A stretch of DNA of 64,000 nucleotides, taken from positions 1,825,665-1,889,664 of the forward strand of contig NZ_CP058952.1 of assembly GCF_013423785.1 (NCBI RefSeq), in the 5' to 3' direction. The first letter of the stretch is position 1, and every line of letters begins with the position of its first letter. A program made the translations under genes and the position numbers. The DNA is from Chitinibacter fontanus. Its GTDB lineage: Bacteria > Pseudomonadota > Gammaproteobacteria > Burkholderiales > Chitinibacteraceae. The notes under the pieces were generated by a model that worked only from the letters and a program-made list of their open reading frames with translations, had not been told where the DNA came from and ran no database searches. Positions 46,212-56,832 of this stretch are shown here, piece by piece.

Positions 46212-46553
46212 ATGAGTACAGAACTAATTATTGAAGATATCGCCATTGGCGATGGCAAAGAAGCCGTGCGCGGTGCGTTGATTACCACGCATTACACCGG
46301 CACGCTAGAAGACGGTACGGTATTTGATTCATCCGTATCCAAAGGTCGCCCATTTCAATGTGTGATCGGTACCGGCCGCGTGATCAAAGGCTGGGATCAA
46401 GGCATTATGGGTATGAAGGTAGGCGGCAAACGCAAACTGTTTGTGCCAGCGCATCTGGCCTACGGCGAGCGCCAGATCGGCGCGCACATCAAACCCAATT
46501 CCAATTTACTGTTTGAGATTGAATTGCTTGAAGTGCTAACGCGCGATGATTGA
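46212..46553 (+). CDS. FKBP-type peptidyl-prolyl isomerase
   Basis: A 113-aa single-domain FKBP with no signal peptide, so cytoplasmic. Recognisable: ITTHYTGTLEDGTVFDSS (about residue 24), IGTGRVIKGWDQGIMGMKVG (about 52), KLFVPAHLAYGERQIG and NSNLLFEIELLEV. The binding-pocket residues of the family (Tyr, Phe/Asp, Trp, Tyr) are present. The ATG at 46212 is preferred over a start at 46200. Confidence 0.93.
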   Translation: MSTELIIEDIAIGDGKEAVRGALITTHYTGTLEDGTVFDSSVSKGRPFQCVIGTGRVIKGWDQGIMGMKVGGKRKLFVPAHLAYGERQIGAHIKPNSNLLFEIELLEVLTRDD

Positions 46554-46619
46554 TGTATGGCCTTGTAGTAATTGCTAGATATTGTTTTCAGCAAGATACC
46601 CCATTAATTTATACCGAGA

Positions 46620-47432
46620 TTGCCTTTGCCAACCTACCGCGACCTAATTCAATACAGCCAAATCGAACGCTTTGACGCGCAAGTTTTGCTGTTGCATGTG
46701 CTGCAAAAAAATCGGGCGTGGTTGATCGCGCATGATGATGAAACTGCGACTGATGAGCAGCACTCCACGTTTGCTGCTTTGGCTGCGCGGCGGCGTGAGG
46801 GTGAGCCGGTGGCGTATTTATTGGGTAGCCGCGAGTTTTATGGTCGCGAATTTGCTGTCAGCCCCGCTGTATTAATCCCGCGACCCGATACTGAATTGCT
46901 GGTTGAATTGGCGCTGGAGCGTGCGCCACAAAATGGCAAAGTAATTGACCTAGGTACTGGTTCTGGCTGTATCCCCATCACGCTGAAACTTGAACGCCCT
47001 GATTTATCAGTCAGTGCCCTTGACCTATCTGCGGATGCGCTCGCTGTGGCCAGCAACAATGCACAGGCTTTGGGTGCATCTGTGCGCTTTGTTGAGTCAA
47101 ACTGGTTTAGTGCGGTGGCCGGTGAGGTATTTGATCTCATCGTATCCAATCCACCCTATATCCATGCTGATGATGAGCATTTAAATCAAGGCGATTTACG
47201 CTTTGAGCCCACTGGTGCACTGACCGATGGCCACGATGGGCTGCACCATTTGCGTACGATTATCGCCGCCGCTCCAAGCTATTTGCAGCCAGGCGGGTGG
47301 CTATTGCTCGAGCATGGCTGGGATCAGGGGGCGGCCTGCCGTGAGTTGCTCTTACAGGCCGGGTTTAGTGATGTGCAAACCTGGCAAGATTTGGGGCAAA
47401 ACGATCGGGTGAGTGGCGGGCGGTGCGGATAA
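46620..47432 (+). CDS. prmC: Peptide chain release factor N5-glutamine methyltransferase PrmC
   Basis: A 270-aa SAM methyltransferase that methylates the GGQ glutamine of release factors. It has REFYGREFAVSPAVLIPRPD (about residue 72), the SAM site VIDLGTGSGCIPITL (about 106) and catalytic NPPY in FDLIVSNPPYIHADD (about 177). The start appears to be TTG 46620; there is no ATG close by and no strong ribosome-binding site, so the start is tentative. prfA, often adjacent, is not in the window, but grxD follows nearby, as in related bacteria. Confidence 0.93.
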   Translation: MPLPTYRDLIQYSQIERFDAQVLLLHVLQKNRAWLIAHDDETATDEQHSTFAALAARRREGEPVAYLLGSREFYGREFAVSPAVLIPRPDTELLVELALERAPQNGKVIDLGTGSGCIPITLKLERPDLSVSALDLSADALAVASNNAQALGASVRFVESNWFSAVAGEVFDLIVSNPPYIHADDEHLNQGDLRFEPTGALTDGHDGLHHLRTIIAAAPSYLQPGGWLLLEHGWDQGAACRELLLQAGFSDVQTWQDLGQNDRVSGGRCG

Positions 47433-47442
47433 TATTGACGCG

Positions 47443-47849
47443 TTAATGCTGGGTAATATCAAAGCCTTGTTGGGCAAGCCAGAGTTTTGCTGCTTGAATA
47501 TTTTCGCTGCGCTGATACGTAACCAAACGACTTGCGCGCTCGGCTAATGATTGGACCAGTAAGGCATGAAAGTGTGATGGCAAGATATCCGTCACGGCGC
47601 ACATACCGTGCGCGACTGCATCTTCAAAAAATACCCACCATGCATCGAGCACTTCTGGGTGCCGCCTTCCCAGTGGCTGGCGTCGGTGAGCATGGCCCAG
47701 CGCTGCTCTGGCCTAGCTTGCCAGTTTGCGGCCACCGTTTGATGTAGTGCATGCACGGCTTGCACGTTCCAACTGCCGGTGTAGGTAACAACCAATACAT
47801 TGTGCTGCCATTTGTATTGAAATTCGCCGTGCTGTACGCAATGAATCAT
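47443..47849 (-). pseudogene. Hypothetical ~135-aa protein, split by a one-base frameshift
   Basis: Two overlapping frames make one protein. The 5' frame (ATG 47849) gives MIHCVQHGEFQYKWQHNVLV through LTDASHWEGGT. The 3' frame continues EVLDAWWVFFEDAVAHGMC and ends AQQGFDITQH. Adding one G to the run at 47657-47659 (plus strand) joins them as EGGTPEVLDAW. The alternating strand/helix pattern is SpoIIAA/STAS-like, but I do not recognise the family with certainty. It lies on the opposite strand between prmC and grxD. Confidence 0.75.
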
Positions 47850-47988
47850 TTTCGCCCCCGATTTCTATCTTTGTATATGATTTTAGCGCCGTTTTCCTGA
47901 TCTTGAAGCCCGCAATTTTGCTTGCCGCAACCGCTGCCGCCGCTTTACAATACCCGAGTAAATCATTCAAGCTTTGCGAGCCATTACC

Positions 47989-48306
47989 ATGAGTATTCAA
48001 GACACTATCCGCCAACAAGTGACCGAAAATCCGGTGATTTTGTACATGAAAGGCACCCCTACTTTCCCACAATGTGGTTTCTCTGCGGGCGCGGTGCAAG
48101 TGCTGAAAAACCTGGGCGTAAATTTCGCCGCGGTAAATGTGCTGGCTGACCCAGAAATTCGTCAAGGTATTAAAGAATTCGCCAACTGGCCAACGATTCC
48201 TCAGCTCTACATCAAGGGCGAGTTCGTCGGTGGCAGCGACATTATGAAAGAGCTGTATGCCAGCGGTGAGTTGGCTGAAATGGTTGCCGATCTGAAAGCT
48301 GAATAA
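47989..48306 (+). CDS. grxD: Monothiol glutaredoxin Grx4
   Basis: A 105-aa monothiol glutaredoxin with the CGFS active site in TFPQCGFSAGAVQVL (about residue 30) and glutathione-binding elements NWPTIPQLYIKGEFVGGSDI (about 67). It carries and delivers [2Fe-2S] clusters using glutathione, which the gshAB genes in this window supply. ATG 47989 is taken; an in-frame TTG lies 15 nt upstream. A strong terminator follows. Confidence 0.95.
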   Translation: MSIQDTIRQQVTENPVILYMKGTPTFPQCGFSAGAVQVLKNLGVNFAAVNVLADPEIRQGIKEFANWPTIPQLYIKGEFVGGSDIMKELYASGELAEMVADLKAE

Positions 48307-48320
48307 TTTGTTTTCAGCGC

Positions 48321-48369
48321 CCCAATAAAAAAACGCCGCAAGCTCAAGCTAGCGGTGTTTTTTATTGGG
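48321..48369. terminator. Intrinsic terminator of grxD
   Basis: A long stem joins CCCAATAAAAAAACGCCGC (48321-48339) to GCGGTGTTTTTTATTGGG (48352-48369) with small mismatches and a 12-nt loop. A/T runs on both sides make it active in both directions. Confidence 0.9.
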
Positions 48370-48481
48370 CATAGTTTACTGATTTTTTTGGGGGCTGAAA
48401 CTGACCCGTGGTTAACATTAAACCATCTATACAATTTAAAAACTGTCCAGCACGCGTAGTGTGCGATGTTTGAGCGATTTG

Positions 48482-48955
48482 TTATGACGACACTGGCCAG
48501 ATGATAGTTTCACTATCTAATTTAAAAAGATAACTACATTGTAATTCTGTTAATTCCTTAAAATCAAACCAGAACATTATTCCCAATCCGTTATGAAGCA
48601 GACATTCATGCTCCGGAAGTTCTTCCGAGGACCAGTCTTCATACCTTGCTATTTCGTTCGTTTCTTGAACGATAAGCTTTGAAACAGCCCTGATTTTTTT
48701 TCCAAATATTTTCTTGCTAAATAAAGTATGCTCGCCGCCCATTACTGTGATGGTGCCAAGACGATTTTGATCATCTTTTTTAAACGTAAATGTAAGGTTT
48801 TCGGGGGTATACCAAAGCTCCCTATACCAATTTCCCATGCCTTCTACATATTCACTTTCATCAACACGATCAGGTTTACCAAGTAAGTCGATAACTTCAT
48901 GTTCATACATGCCGTATTTTATTTTACCAATACCAATTCCCGGAATTATGTTCAT
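48482..48955 (-). CDS. AT-rich hypothetical protein
   Basis: A 157-aa cytoplasmic protein. It opens MNIIPGIGIGKIKYGMYEHE followed by VIDLLGKPDRVD, a short helix-turn layout seen in several small SmpA-like and immunity-like proteins, but no family can be named. ATG 48955 is chosen because GAGGGC lies just upstream; the frame continues to 49150 without a better start. The coding sequence is clearly richer in A/T than its neighbours, suggesting horizontal acquisition. No toxin gene is next to it. Confidence 0.65.
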   Translation of the reverse strand: MNIIPGIGIGKIKYGMYEHEVIDLLGKPDRVDESEYVEGMGNWYRELWYTPENLTFTFKKDDQNRLGTITVMGGEHTLFSKKIFGKKIRAVSKLIVQETNEIARYEDWSSEELPEHECLLHNGLGIMFWFDFKELTELQCSYLFKLDSETIIWPVSS

Positions 48956-49296
48956 GGTGCCCTCGTCATTACTATTAAGTATGCTTACCCATTGAGGGCT
49001 AATCTTAATCGGATATAAGCTAACCCATCTACCGATGTCATTAGCGTTAGCTATAAGAAGAGCAGTTGACGCTAAGATAGGGCATGAAAAACACAGTGTT
49101 ACTTCCGCTCTTGGCCGTCTGCGGCTAGTCACCGAGTTTAGTTGAGTCATCTCTGCTTGGCATCAATGCCGTTTTGCTGGTGGTGAATTTGCTGGTGCCG
49201 CAGCCGCCCCCCGCCTTTGAGCAATCGCCAGCCCCTTCGCCAGCATAAACCCGTAAAATAGCGTTTTGCTTCGCAATCCTCACTGCTGGTTTTGTC
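48956..49296 (+). other. 341-nt region with a possible decayed small ORF
   Basis: No intact gene beyond the neighbouring AT-rich frame. On the plus strand, ATG 49084 opens a signal-like stretch (MKNTVLLPLLAVCG) cut by TAG at 49126-49128. The same frame then continues SPSLVESSLLGINAVLLVVN to a stop at about 49246, ending in a Pro-rich tail. It may be a broken 54-codon membrane or lipoprotein gene. It lies at the edge of the AT-rich segment. Confidence 0.35.
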
Positions 49297-50772
49297 ATGT
49301 CGATTATTTTGTCTACGCTGAACGCCCGTTACACGCATGCCTCGCTGGGGCTGCGTTATTTGCAGGCCAATATGGGTGATTTGCAGCCGCAGACTGAAAT
49401 CATGGAGTTCGTCATCGGCGGCAAAACGACCGAGTTTGCCGAGCGTCTGTTGGCGAAAAAGCCCAAAATCATTGGCTTTGGCGTCTACATCTGGAATGTC
49501 GAGGAAACCGCACGTCTTGTGGCCTTGCTCAAACGCGTTGCGCCTGAAGTCAAAATTATCCTCGGTGGACCAGAAGTTTCGTACGAGACTGCCGAGCAGG
49601 CGATTGTCAAAGAAGCCGATTTCGTAATCACCGGCTGGGGCGAGGTGACGCTGCCCGATCTGTGCCGGCAGATTTTGAACGGCCCGCAGCCACTGATGAA
49701 AATCCACGTCGGTGTGCAGGCCAAGCTCGATGATTTGCAGCTGCCGTATCAGCTCTATACCGACGATGATATTAAAAACCGCACGCTGTACGTCGAAGCC
49801 TCGCGCGGCTGTCCGTTTAAGTGCGAATTCTGTCTGTCAGCGCTGGATAAAACCGCGTGGCCGTTCGAGTTGGAACGTTTTCTGGCTGAAATGGAAACGC
49901 TGTATCAGCGCGGTGCGCGCTTGTTTAAGTTTGTCGATCGTACCTTTAATTTGAATATCAAGACCAGTTTGCGGATTATGCAGTTTTTTCTCGACAAGAT
50001 CGCCGCACATCCTGACGACCCGGTGTTTGCGCATTTTGAAGTGGTGCCCGATCATTTGCCCGAGGCGCTGCGCGAAAGCATTTTGAAATTCCCGCCCGGC
50101 GCGTTGCAGTTTGAAATCGGCATCCAGAGTTTTAACCCCGAGGTGCAAACGCTAGTCAGCCGCAAGCAGAATAACGACAAAGCCGCCGATAATATCCGCT
50201 GGCTGGTTGAGCACAGCCACGCGCATATGCATGTGGATTTGATTGCCGGTTTGCCGGGTGAAACGGTCGAGAGCTTTGGCGCAGGCTTTGATCATTTGTA
50301 TGCCTTGCGCCCGCATGAGATTCAATTCGGCATTTTGAAACGGCTGCGCGGCACGCCCATTATTCGCCATACCGACGAATTTGCAATGAAGTACGACCCA
50401 TTCCCGCCGTATACGATTTTGGCTAATCGCGATATCGACTTCACGACGATGCAGCGGCTGGTGCGTTTTGCGCGCTATTGGGACTTGGTGGCGAATTCGG
50501 GGCGGTTTGCTCATACGCTGCCGGTGATGTTGGGCGATGCGCCGTTTGCGCGCTTTATGGCTTTTTCGGATTGGATTTACGCTCACACCGACGCGACACA
50601 CCGTATTGCGCTGGACCGCTTGGCTAGGCTAGTTTGCCAGTGGTTACAGGGGCAGGGTATGGGGGCGGATGAGGCCGAGGCGCTGATTAATAGCGATTAC
50701 GCCGGCAAGCAGCCCAAAGTGGCCGACAAAAAAACCAGCGCGCCGCAGCGCCAGCAGATGCATCTCAATTAA
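49297..50772 (+). CDS. B12-binding radical SAM protein (DUF4080 type)
   Basis: A 491-aa protein. The N-terminal cobalamin-binding-like Rossmann domain (1-130) includes IIGFGVYIWNVEETARLVAL and IILGGPEVSYE. The radical SAM core begins at about residue 165 with ASRGCPFKCEFCLSALDK (CxxxCxxC) and continues through FEIGIQSFNPEVQ (about 270) and HVDLIAGLPGETVESFGAGF (about 312). The C-terminal part matches DUF4080, found in uncharacterised B12-type radical SAM enzymes. Substrate unknown. No clear ribosome-binding site precedes the ATG at 49297. Confidence 0.9.
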   Translation: MSIILSTLNARYTHASLGLRYLQANMGDLQPQTEIMEFVIGGKTTEFAERLLAKKPKIIGFGVYIWNVEETARLVALLKRVAPEVKIILGGPEVSYETAEQAIVKEADFVITGWGEVTLPDLCRQILNGPQPLMKIHVGVQAKLDDLQLPYQLYTDDDIKNRTLYVEASRGCPFKCEFCLSALDKTAWPFELERFLAEMETLYQRGARLFKFVDRTFNLNIKTSLRIMQFFLDKIAAHPDDPVFAHFEVVPDHLPEALRESILKFPPGALQFEIGIQSFNPEVQTLVSRKQNNDKAADNIRWLVEHSHAHMHVDLIAGLPGETVESFGAGFDHLYALRPHEIQFGILKRLRGTPIIRHTDEFAMKYDPFPPYTILANRDIDFTTMQRLVRFARYWDLVANSGRFAHTLPVMLGDAPFARFMAFSDWIYAHTDATHRIALDRLARLVCQWLQGQGMGADEAEALINSDYAGKQPKVADKKTSAPQRQQMHLN

Positions 50773-50806
50773 TGCAGTAGTTGGCAATGCTGGGGTTTTA
50801 CTTTGG

Positions 50807-51946
50807 TTAAAGTTTCAGTTGTTTTCGCTTAGTAGCCTCAAGTATTTCTTCGAGCAAGCGCTTGCTGTCTCGCTGAGCTTCTTCGTTTTGCCGCGCTCTT
50901 TCGGCGGGGTCCATTTGCTCCGCCTCAATACCCGCTTTGCAAACGTTGTAGCTGCTTTCTGCGCCATCTTTACTGCTCCAGCTGCCGAGCTGAAGTTGCG
51001 AGCCTAATTGCTTAAGTAAAAGCCCCGCTTGCGGATAGTCTTGCGCTAAGCAGGCAAAATAAGCAAAGGCAGACATATTCCAGCTATCGGGATAGCGTTT
51101 CACCAGATCGGCAAACGCTGGCTTCATGATTTTCCATTCGGCTTTACTCAGTTTGAATAGCTCACCGTGGGTTTGTGCCTGATCCAGATACCAATAAGTC
51201 CGTGCATACAGGCTTAAACCATCTTTGTTTTTCGGGTTTTTCACCGCCGCTTGAATGAACTCATCGATTGCTTCGTAGCTGCCACCCCATTTGGGCGTTA
51301 GGCTAAAAATCGTCTCAAAATAAATCGGGTAATAGCCGGGATGCCGAGCAATTCCTTCGCTAATCATTTGATTACGCATTTGCTCGCCACCATCATTGGC
51401 CAAGCGACTAACCGCAATGAATTGGCTATACCACGTTGGGTCACGCTTGCCTTGTTCACCAGCAGCTTCTAGTTCTTTTCTTGCCCGGTTGGCCAATTGC
51501 TTGATCGCAGGCCACTTAGCTTCTGTAACAGTGTTGGCCATGCCATTCCCGCGCAATTGCCAGGCTTGAGTGTTGTACATAGTGGAGGCGTAGAGCATCG
51601 CCGCGGTGGATTTGGGGTAGGCTTTACGCCATTCAGTGACAAAATCCGCTTGGTTTTGCCAATAGCCGGGGTCGGGGCTGTAATAAAGCAGGCTATCGAT
51701 CCCGCCAGCGACCACCGAGAGTTTCCAAATGCCGCTGGGGGTGCGCTCTTTGGGTGAAAGCAGCGGGGTATAAAATTTTTCCAAGCCGGCAAAGTCTTTT
51801 TTGCTGATCAAATAGCGAAGTTCATTTTCAACTAAAGCTCTGGTTTCGGATTCCGTTTGTACGCTGGCATGGCCGTATGCGCTAAACAGCAGGAGTAAAA
51901 CCAGGGTGCGGCAGTGAGTCGTAAAGGACATGGCCTGTAAATCCAT
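50807..51946 (-). CDS. DUF4034-like exported protein
   Basis: A 379-aa protein with a signal peptide ending YGHAS (about residue 27). The mature part is helical and repeat-like, with WRKAYPKSTAAMLYASTMYN (about 105), PTWYSQFIAVSRLANDG (about 168), RHPGYYPIYFETIFSLTPKW (about 198) and a C-terminal charged coil rich in Glu, Arg and Lys. The layout fits DUF4034 proteins of the periplasm. Function unknown. ATG 51946 has AAAGGA upstream and is preferred over a start at 52018. Transcribed with the same polarity as katG, but a strong terminator separates them. Confidence 0.75.
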   Translation of the reverse strand: MDLQAMSFTTHCRTLVLLLLFSAYGHASVQTESETRALVENELRYLISKKDFAGLEKFYTPLLSPKERTPSGIWKLSVVAGGIDSLLYYSPDPGYWQNQADFVTEWRKAYPKSTAAMLYASTMYNTQAWQLRGNGMANTVTEAKWPAIKQLANRARKELEAAGEQGKRDPTWYSQFIAVSRLANDGGEQMRNQMISEGIARHPGYYPIYFETIFSLTPKWGGSYEAIDEFIQAAVKNPKNKDGLSLYARTYWYLDQAQTHGELFKLSKAEWKIMKPAFADLVKRYPDSWNMSAFAYFACLAQDYPQAGLLLKQLGSQLQLGSWSSKDGAESSYNVCKAGIEAEQMDPAERARQNEEAQRDSKRLLEEILEATKRKQLKL

Positions 51947-52018
51947 AGACGTTTCCTTTATTTTAACTGACTTTTTGCTGTCTTTTGTATTCGGTTTGAA
52001 ATGTTGGGTTGATGCCAT

Positions 52019-52054
52019 AAAAAAGCCTGATGCGGCGCAAGGCCGCTCAGGCTG
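52019..52054 (-). terminator. Intrinsic terminator of katG
   Basis: Read on the minus strand, AGCCTGAGCGGC pairs with GCCGCATCAGGCT (one bulge) and is followed by six T. It lies about 28 nt after the katG stop codon. Confidence 0.9.
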
Positions 52055-52081
52055 GTTTTTAAATACGGCTAATTAACTTGC

Positions 52082-54297
<2,216 letters not shown>

Positions 54298-54327
54298 TCA
54301 TTCGGTGATTAACGGTGGGATGGCTTT

Positions 54328-54356
54328 ACATTAGGTCGAACTAATCATTGCGGCAA
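54328..54356 (-). promoter_or_regulatory. Candidate katG promoter with overlapping dyad
   Basis: On the minus strand TTGCCG (complement of 54351-54356) and TAATGT (complement of 54328-54333) are separated by 17 nt, 40 nt before the katG ATG. A 5-bp dyad ATTAG-6-CTAAT (54330-54345) overlaps the -10. Peroxide regulation by OxyR would be expected from the family, but the dyad is only loosely like an OxyR half-site. Confidence 0.45.
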
Positions 54357-54530
54357 ATTGCATTTACTAATTGTGCTGATAGCCAAAAAATTAAGTACCT
54401 AATTTTTATGATTTTTTTATGGCGCATGATGCTTTTCGATCCAGAGTGTTTCGATTGCGGTGCCAAAAATGGGTTGCTCAAATCACGTACATGCCCTACT
54501 TTGTCTGGCTGTAATTTTTGTTCTGCCATC

Positions 54531-55121
54531 ATGCCTTTTAGCCTGAAATCACCCACTCATTTTGAATTAATCATCAAAAAGAGCCGCTTTATCGCCTGTG
54601 TGCAGCCGATGAGCGATCGTGCGGCCGCCCAGCAAATAGTGAATCAGCTTAAAGCGGAACACCCGACGGCTGCGCATGTCTGTTGGGCGCTGCTAGCGGG
54701 CGGTCAGTCGGCCGCCGTTGATGATGGCGAACCTTCTGGTACTGCCGGTCGGCCCATGCTGGATGTGCTGCGGCATCAGGATCTGGAAGGGGTACTCGCT
54801 ACGGTGGTGCGCTATTTTGGTGGTGTGAAGCTGGGGGCCGGCGGTCTGGTCAGGGCATATACCGATTCGGTCGCGCAGGCGCTGCTGCTGGCAGAAAAAA
54901 TCCCATTGCTAAAGATGAGTAGCTTGCGCTGTTGTGTACCGTATGCCTTGGAGGGTCATGTCCGGCGGGCTCTGGCGAGCTATACTGCGCAATACATCGA
55001 GGTGACGCATGCCAGTCAGGTGCTGTTTAACTTTGCGGTCACCGCAGATGTCGCCGATGCGCTGATCGTGCAGCTTAATGAAGCTTGTCATGGGCAAATT
55101 GGCTGGTTAGCCGCGGAATAA
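54531..55121 (+). CDS. YigZ/IMPACT-family protein
   Basis: A 196-aa protein of the UPF0029/IMPACT family: HFELIIKKSRFIACVQPMSD (about residue 9), HVCWALLAG near 50, DDGEPSGTAGRPMLDVLRHQ (about 62, family signature) and YFGGVKLGAGGLVRAYTDSV (about 92). A C-terminal DUF1949-like domain follows. These are cytoplasmic proteins with proposed translation-related roles. The ATG at 54531 is chosen as the family start although no ribosome-binding site is obvious; the frame extends upstream to 54348. Confidence 0.9.
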   Translation: MPFSLKSPTHFELIIKKSRFIACVQPMSDRAAAQQIVNQLKAEHPTAAHVCWALLAGGQSAAVDDGEPSGTAGRPMLDVLRHQDLEGVLATVVRYFGGVKLGAGGLVRAYTDSVAQALLLAEKIPLLKMSSLRCCVPYALEGHVRRALASYTAQYIEVTHASQVLFNFAVTADVADALIVQLNEACHGQIGWLAAE

Positions 55122-55171
55122 GCTCCCTCTCTGGGCATGGCTGCACAGCAGAGAGGGCATTGTTGGCTGGC

Positions 55172-55747
55172 TTATTTGCTAGGGCGGCCAGTTTTGATTT
55201 TTTCCAGCCCGCCGAGCAAGGCCAGTAGCTGTGCATCATTCATCGCCGCCAGCGCGGTAAGACCTGCACGGATCAATTCACTTTTTTTCACCTCAACGCC
55301 TGCGGCGACCACACGCTGCTTGGTGGCCGCAATGAGTGCGTAATCGGCTGCCGGAAAGGTGAAACTGTCGCGAATCAGCTTGGTTTTTTTACTACTCTTT
55401 TTGCTGGTTTTTTCAACTTTTTCGACTTTTTCGGCTTTTTTAACTGGTTTTTCGCTGCTGTTGATTGCAGTTTCCTGTGCGGGTGCTGGTGCTGTTTTTA
55501 CTACGCTCGCCGCTTTTGCGGCAACAGTTGGGGCTTGGGGGCTGGCCGCGGGCTTAGCGGTGCTACTGGTGGTACGGCGGCTGCGCGCAGGAGCTTTGCT
55601 TGGGGCGGCGGCTGCAGTATTAGTTGCAGGTTTGCGATTTGCTGCCGCTTGGGTACTACTGGTGCGTTTAGCGGCAGCAGGCTTGGTGGTCGCAGTTTCG
55701 TTAGTGTTTGCTGGGGCAGAGGCTGGAAGCGTAGATTTGCTTGGCAT
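55172..55747 (-). CDS. Histone H1-like/Ala-Lys-rich protein with RHH-like C-terminus
   Basis: A 191-aa protein. The first 125 residues are low complexity (Ala, Lys, Thr, Pro, with repeated KVEKVEK and KKSSKK), like bacterial histone-H1-type nucleoid proteins. The last 70 residues form a compact domain: KLIRDSFTFPAADYALIAAT, VKKSELIRAGLTALAAMNDA, and a basic end KIKTGRPSK. That segment recurs in many betaproteobacterial proteins and has a ribbon-helix-helix-like look. Probable DNA-binding nucleoid-associated protein (inference). AAGGA precedes the ATG. Confidence 0.75.
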   Translation of the reverse strand: MPSKSTLPASAPANTNETATTKPAAAKRTSSTQAAANRKPATNTAAAAPSKAPARSRRTTSSTAKPAASPQAPTVAAKAASVVKTAPAPAQETAINSSEKPVKKAEKVEKVEKTSKKSSKKTKLIRDSFTFPAADYALIAATKQRVVAAGVEVKKSELIRAGLTALAAMNDAQLLALLGGLEKIKTGRPSK

Positions 55748-55838
55748 GAAAGTTCCTTATTGAAAAACTGTTTATATTGTTTCTGCTGCCATTCTGCGCC
55801 TATTTAACCGCTTGCTGTGTTGCGGTTTTATGACATCC

Positions 55839-56687
55839 TCATTCAGTTTGAGCCAAGCTGTGATTGAGGGCGTTGCGTGCCAGATAAATCGTTTCTGACG
55901 CACTTAAGCCTAGACCGGCTGGATGCGTGCTAAGCCAATGATCTGCCGCTTGGCCGTGCAGAAATACTCCTACGCGAGCGGCGCTAGCCAGCTCTAAACC
56001 TTGGGCGCACAAGCTCATAATTATGCCCGCTAGCGTATCGCCTTGCCCTGCACTGCTGAGCGCTGCATTGCCCGAACAATTGCGACTTAATTGCCCATCG
56101 GTGCTCATTACCAGCGTGCCATGGCCTTTGAGTGCAATGTGACATTGATAGCGTTCAGCCAGTGCATGGGCCGCTGCGGGCCTGTCCTGCTGAACTGCGG
56201 CGGTGCTGGTGCCCAGTAAACGTGCGGCTTCACTAGGATGTGGCGTGAGCAGCGTGGGGCTTGGGCGCTGACGCAGCTGTTGCTGTAATTGTGGGTGCGC
56301 AGCAATAAGATTTAAGGCATCGGCATCAAGCAATAATGGCAACTCGCTGGCTAAACAGTGGCCAAGTATCTGCAAAGCTTGCGCCGAAGTTCCCATGCCC
56401 ATTCCTGCAAGAAGGTGGGTGGCTTGTAATGGGCTAAATATCTGCTCGGCCTTGCATAGCATTAGCTCAGGATATTGAAAATCAACGCTAATACGGGCAT
56501 CCAGCAAGCCAACCCAAACTTTACCCGCCCCTAGTAATAACGCAGTACGCGCAGCCAGCAAGGCCGCCCCCGTCATACCCCCGGCTCCGCCCAGCACGGC
56601 GACCGAGCCAAACATACCCTTGTGAGTATCTGCTTTGCGGCGTAATTGTTGTGCCGCCTTAGGAAGTTGTTCGATTTCCTGCATCAT
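55839..56687 (-). CDS. nnrD: ADP-dependent NAD(P)H-hydrate dehydratase
   Basis: A 282-aa enzyme repairing hydrated NAD(P)H. It matches the YjeF C-terminal (NnrD) domain: HKGMFGSVAVLGGAGGMTGA (about residue 22), PLLLDADALNLIAAHP (about 116), TLLTPHPSEAARLLG (about 145) and the catalytic-site stretch ALSSAGQGDTLAGIIMSL (about 210), where GQGD stands for the usual GTGD. The NnrE epimerase half present in many fused proteins is absent, so it must be encoded elsewhere. Confidence 0.92.
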   Translation of the reverse strand: MMQEIEQLPKAAQQLRRKADTHKGMFGSVAVLGGAGGMTGAALLAARTALLLGAGKVWVGLLDARISVDFQYPELMLCKAEQIFSPLQATHLLAGMGMGTSAQALQILGHCLASELPLLLDADALNLIAAHPQLQQQLRQRPSPTLLTPHPSEAARLLGTSTAAVQQDRPAAAHALAERYQCHIALKGHGTLVMSTDGQLSRNCSGNAALSSAGQGDTLAGIIMSLCAQGLELASAARVGVFLHGQAADHWLSTHPAGLGLSASETIYLARNALNHSLAQTE

Positions 56688-56797
56688 GCTGTGGCCTCGT
56701 GGGGTGAGGGTTGGAAGCTGCTATTGTGCCGCGCGGTTCGCTAGCTCAAGCGGGCTGTACCGTTGGTCAAATTAGGTACTTTTAACAAATATATGAT

Positions 56798-56826
56798 TTG
56801 ACAGTAATTTTTATCTGTCGTACAGT
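56798..56826 (+). promoter_or_regulatory. Near-consensus sigma-70 promoter
   Basis: TTGACA (56798-56803), 17-nt spacer, TACAGT (56821-56826). The -35 is perfect. It points toward the small gene at 57137, about 300 nt away. The 110 nt between nnrD and this promoter show nothing else notable. Confidence 0.7.
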
Positions 56827-56832
56827 CGCGGC

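Noticed and set aside
54348..54530. 61-residue N-terminal extension of the YigZ-like protein containing several Cys
   Set aside because: The family begins at the ATG at 54531; the upstream part overlaps the katG promoter region and is not family-like.
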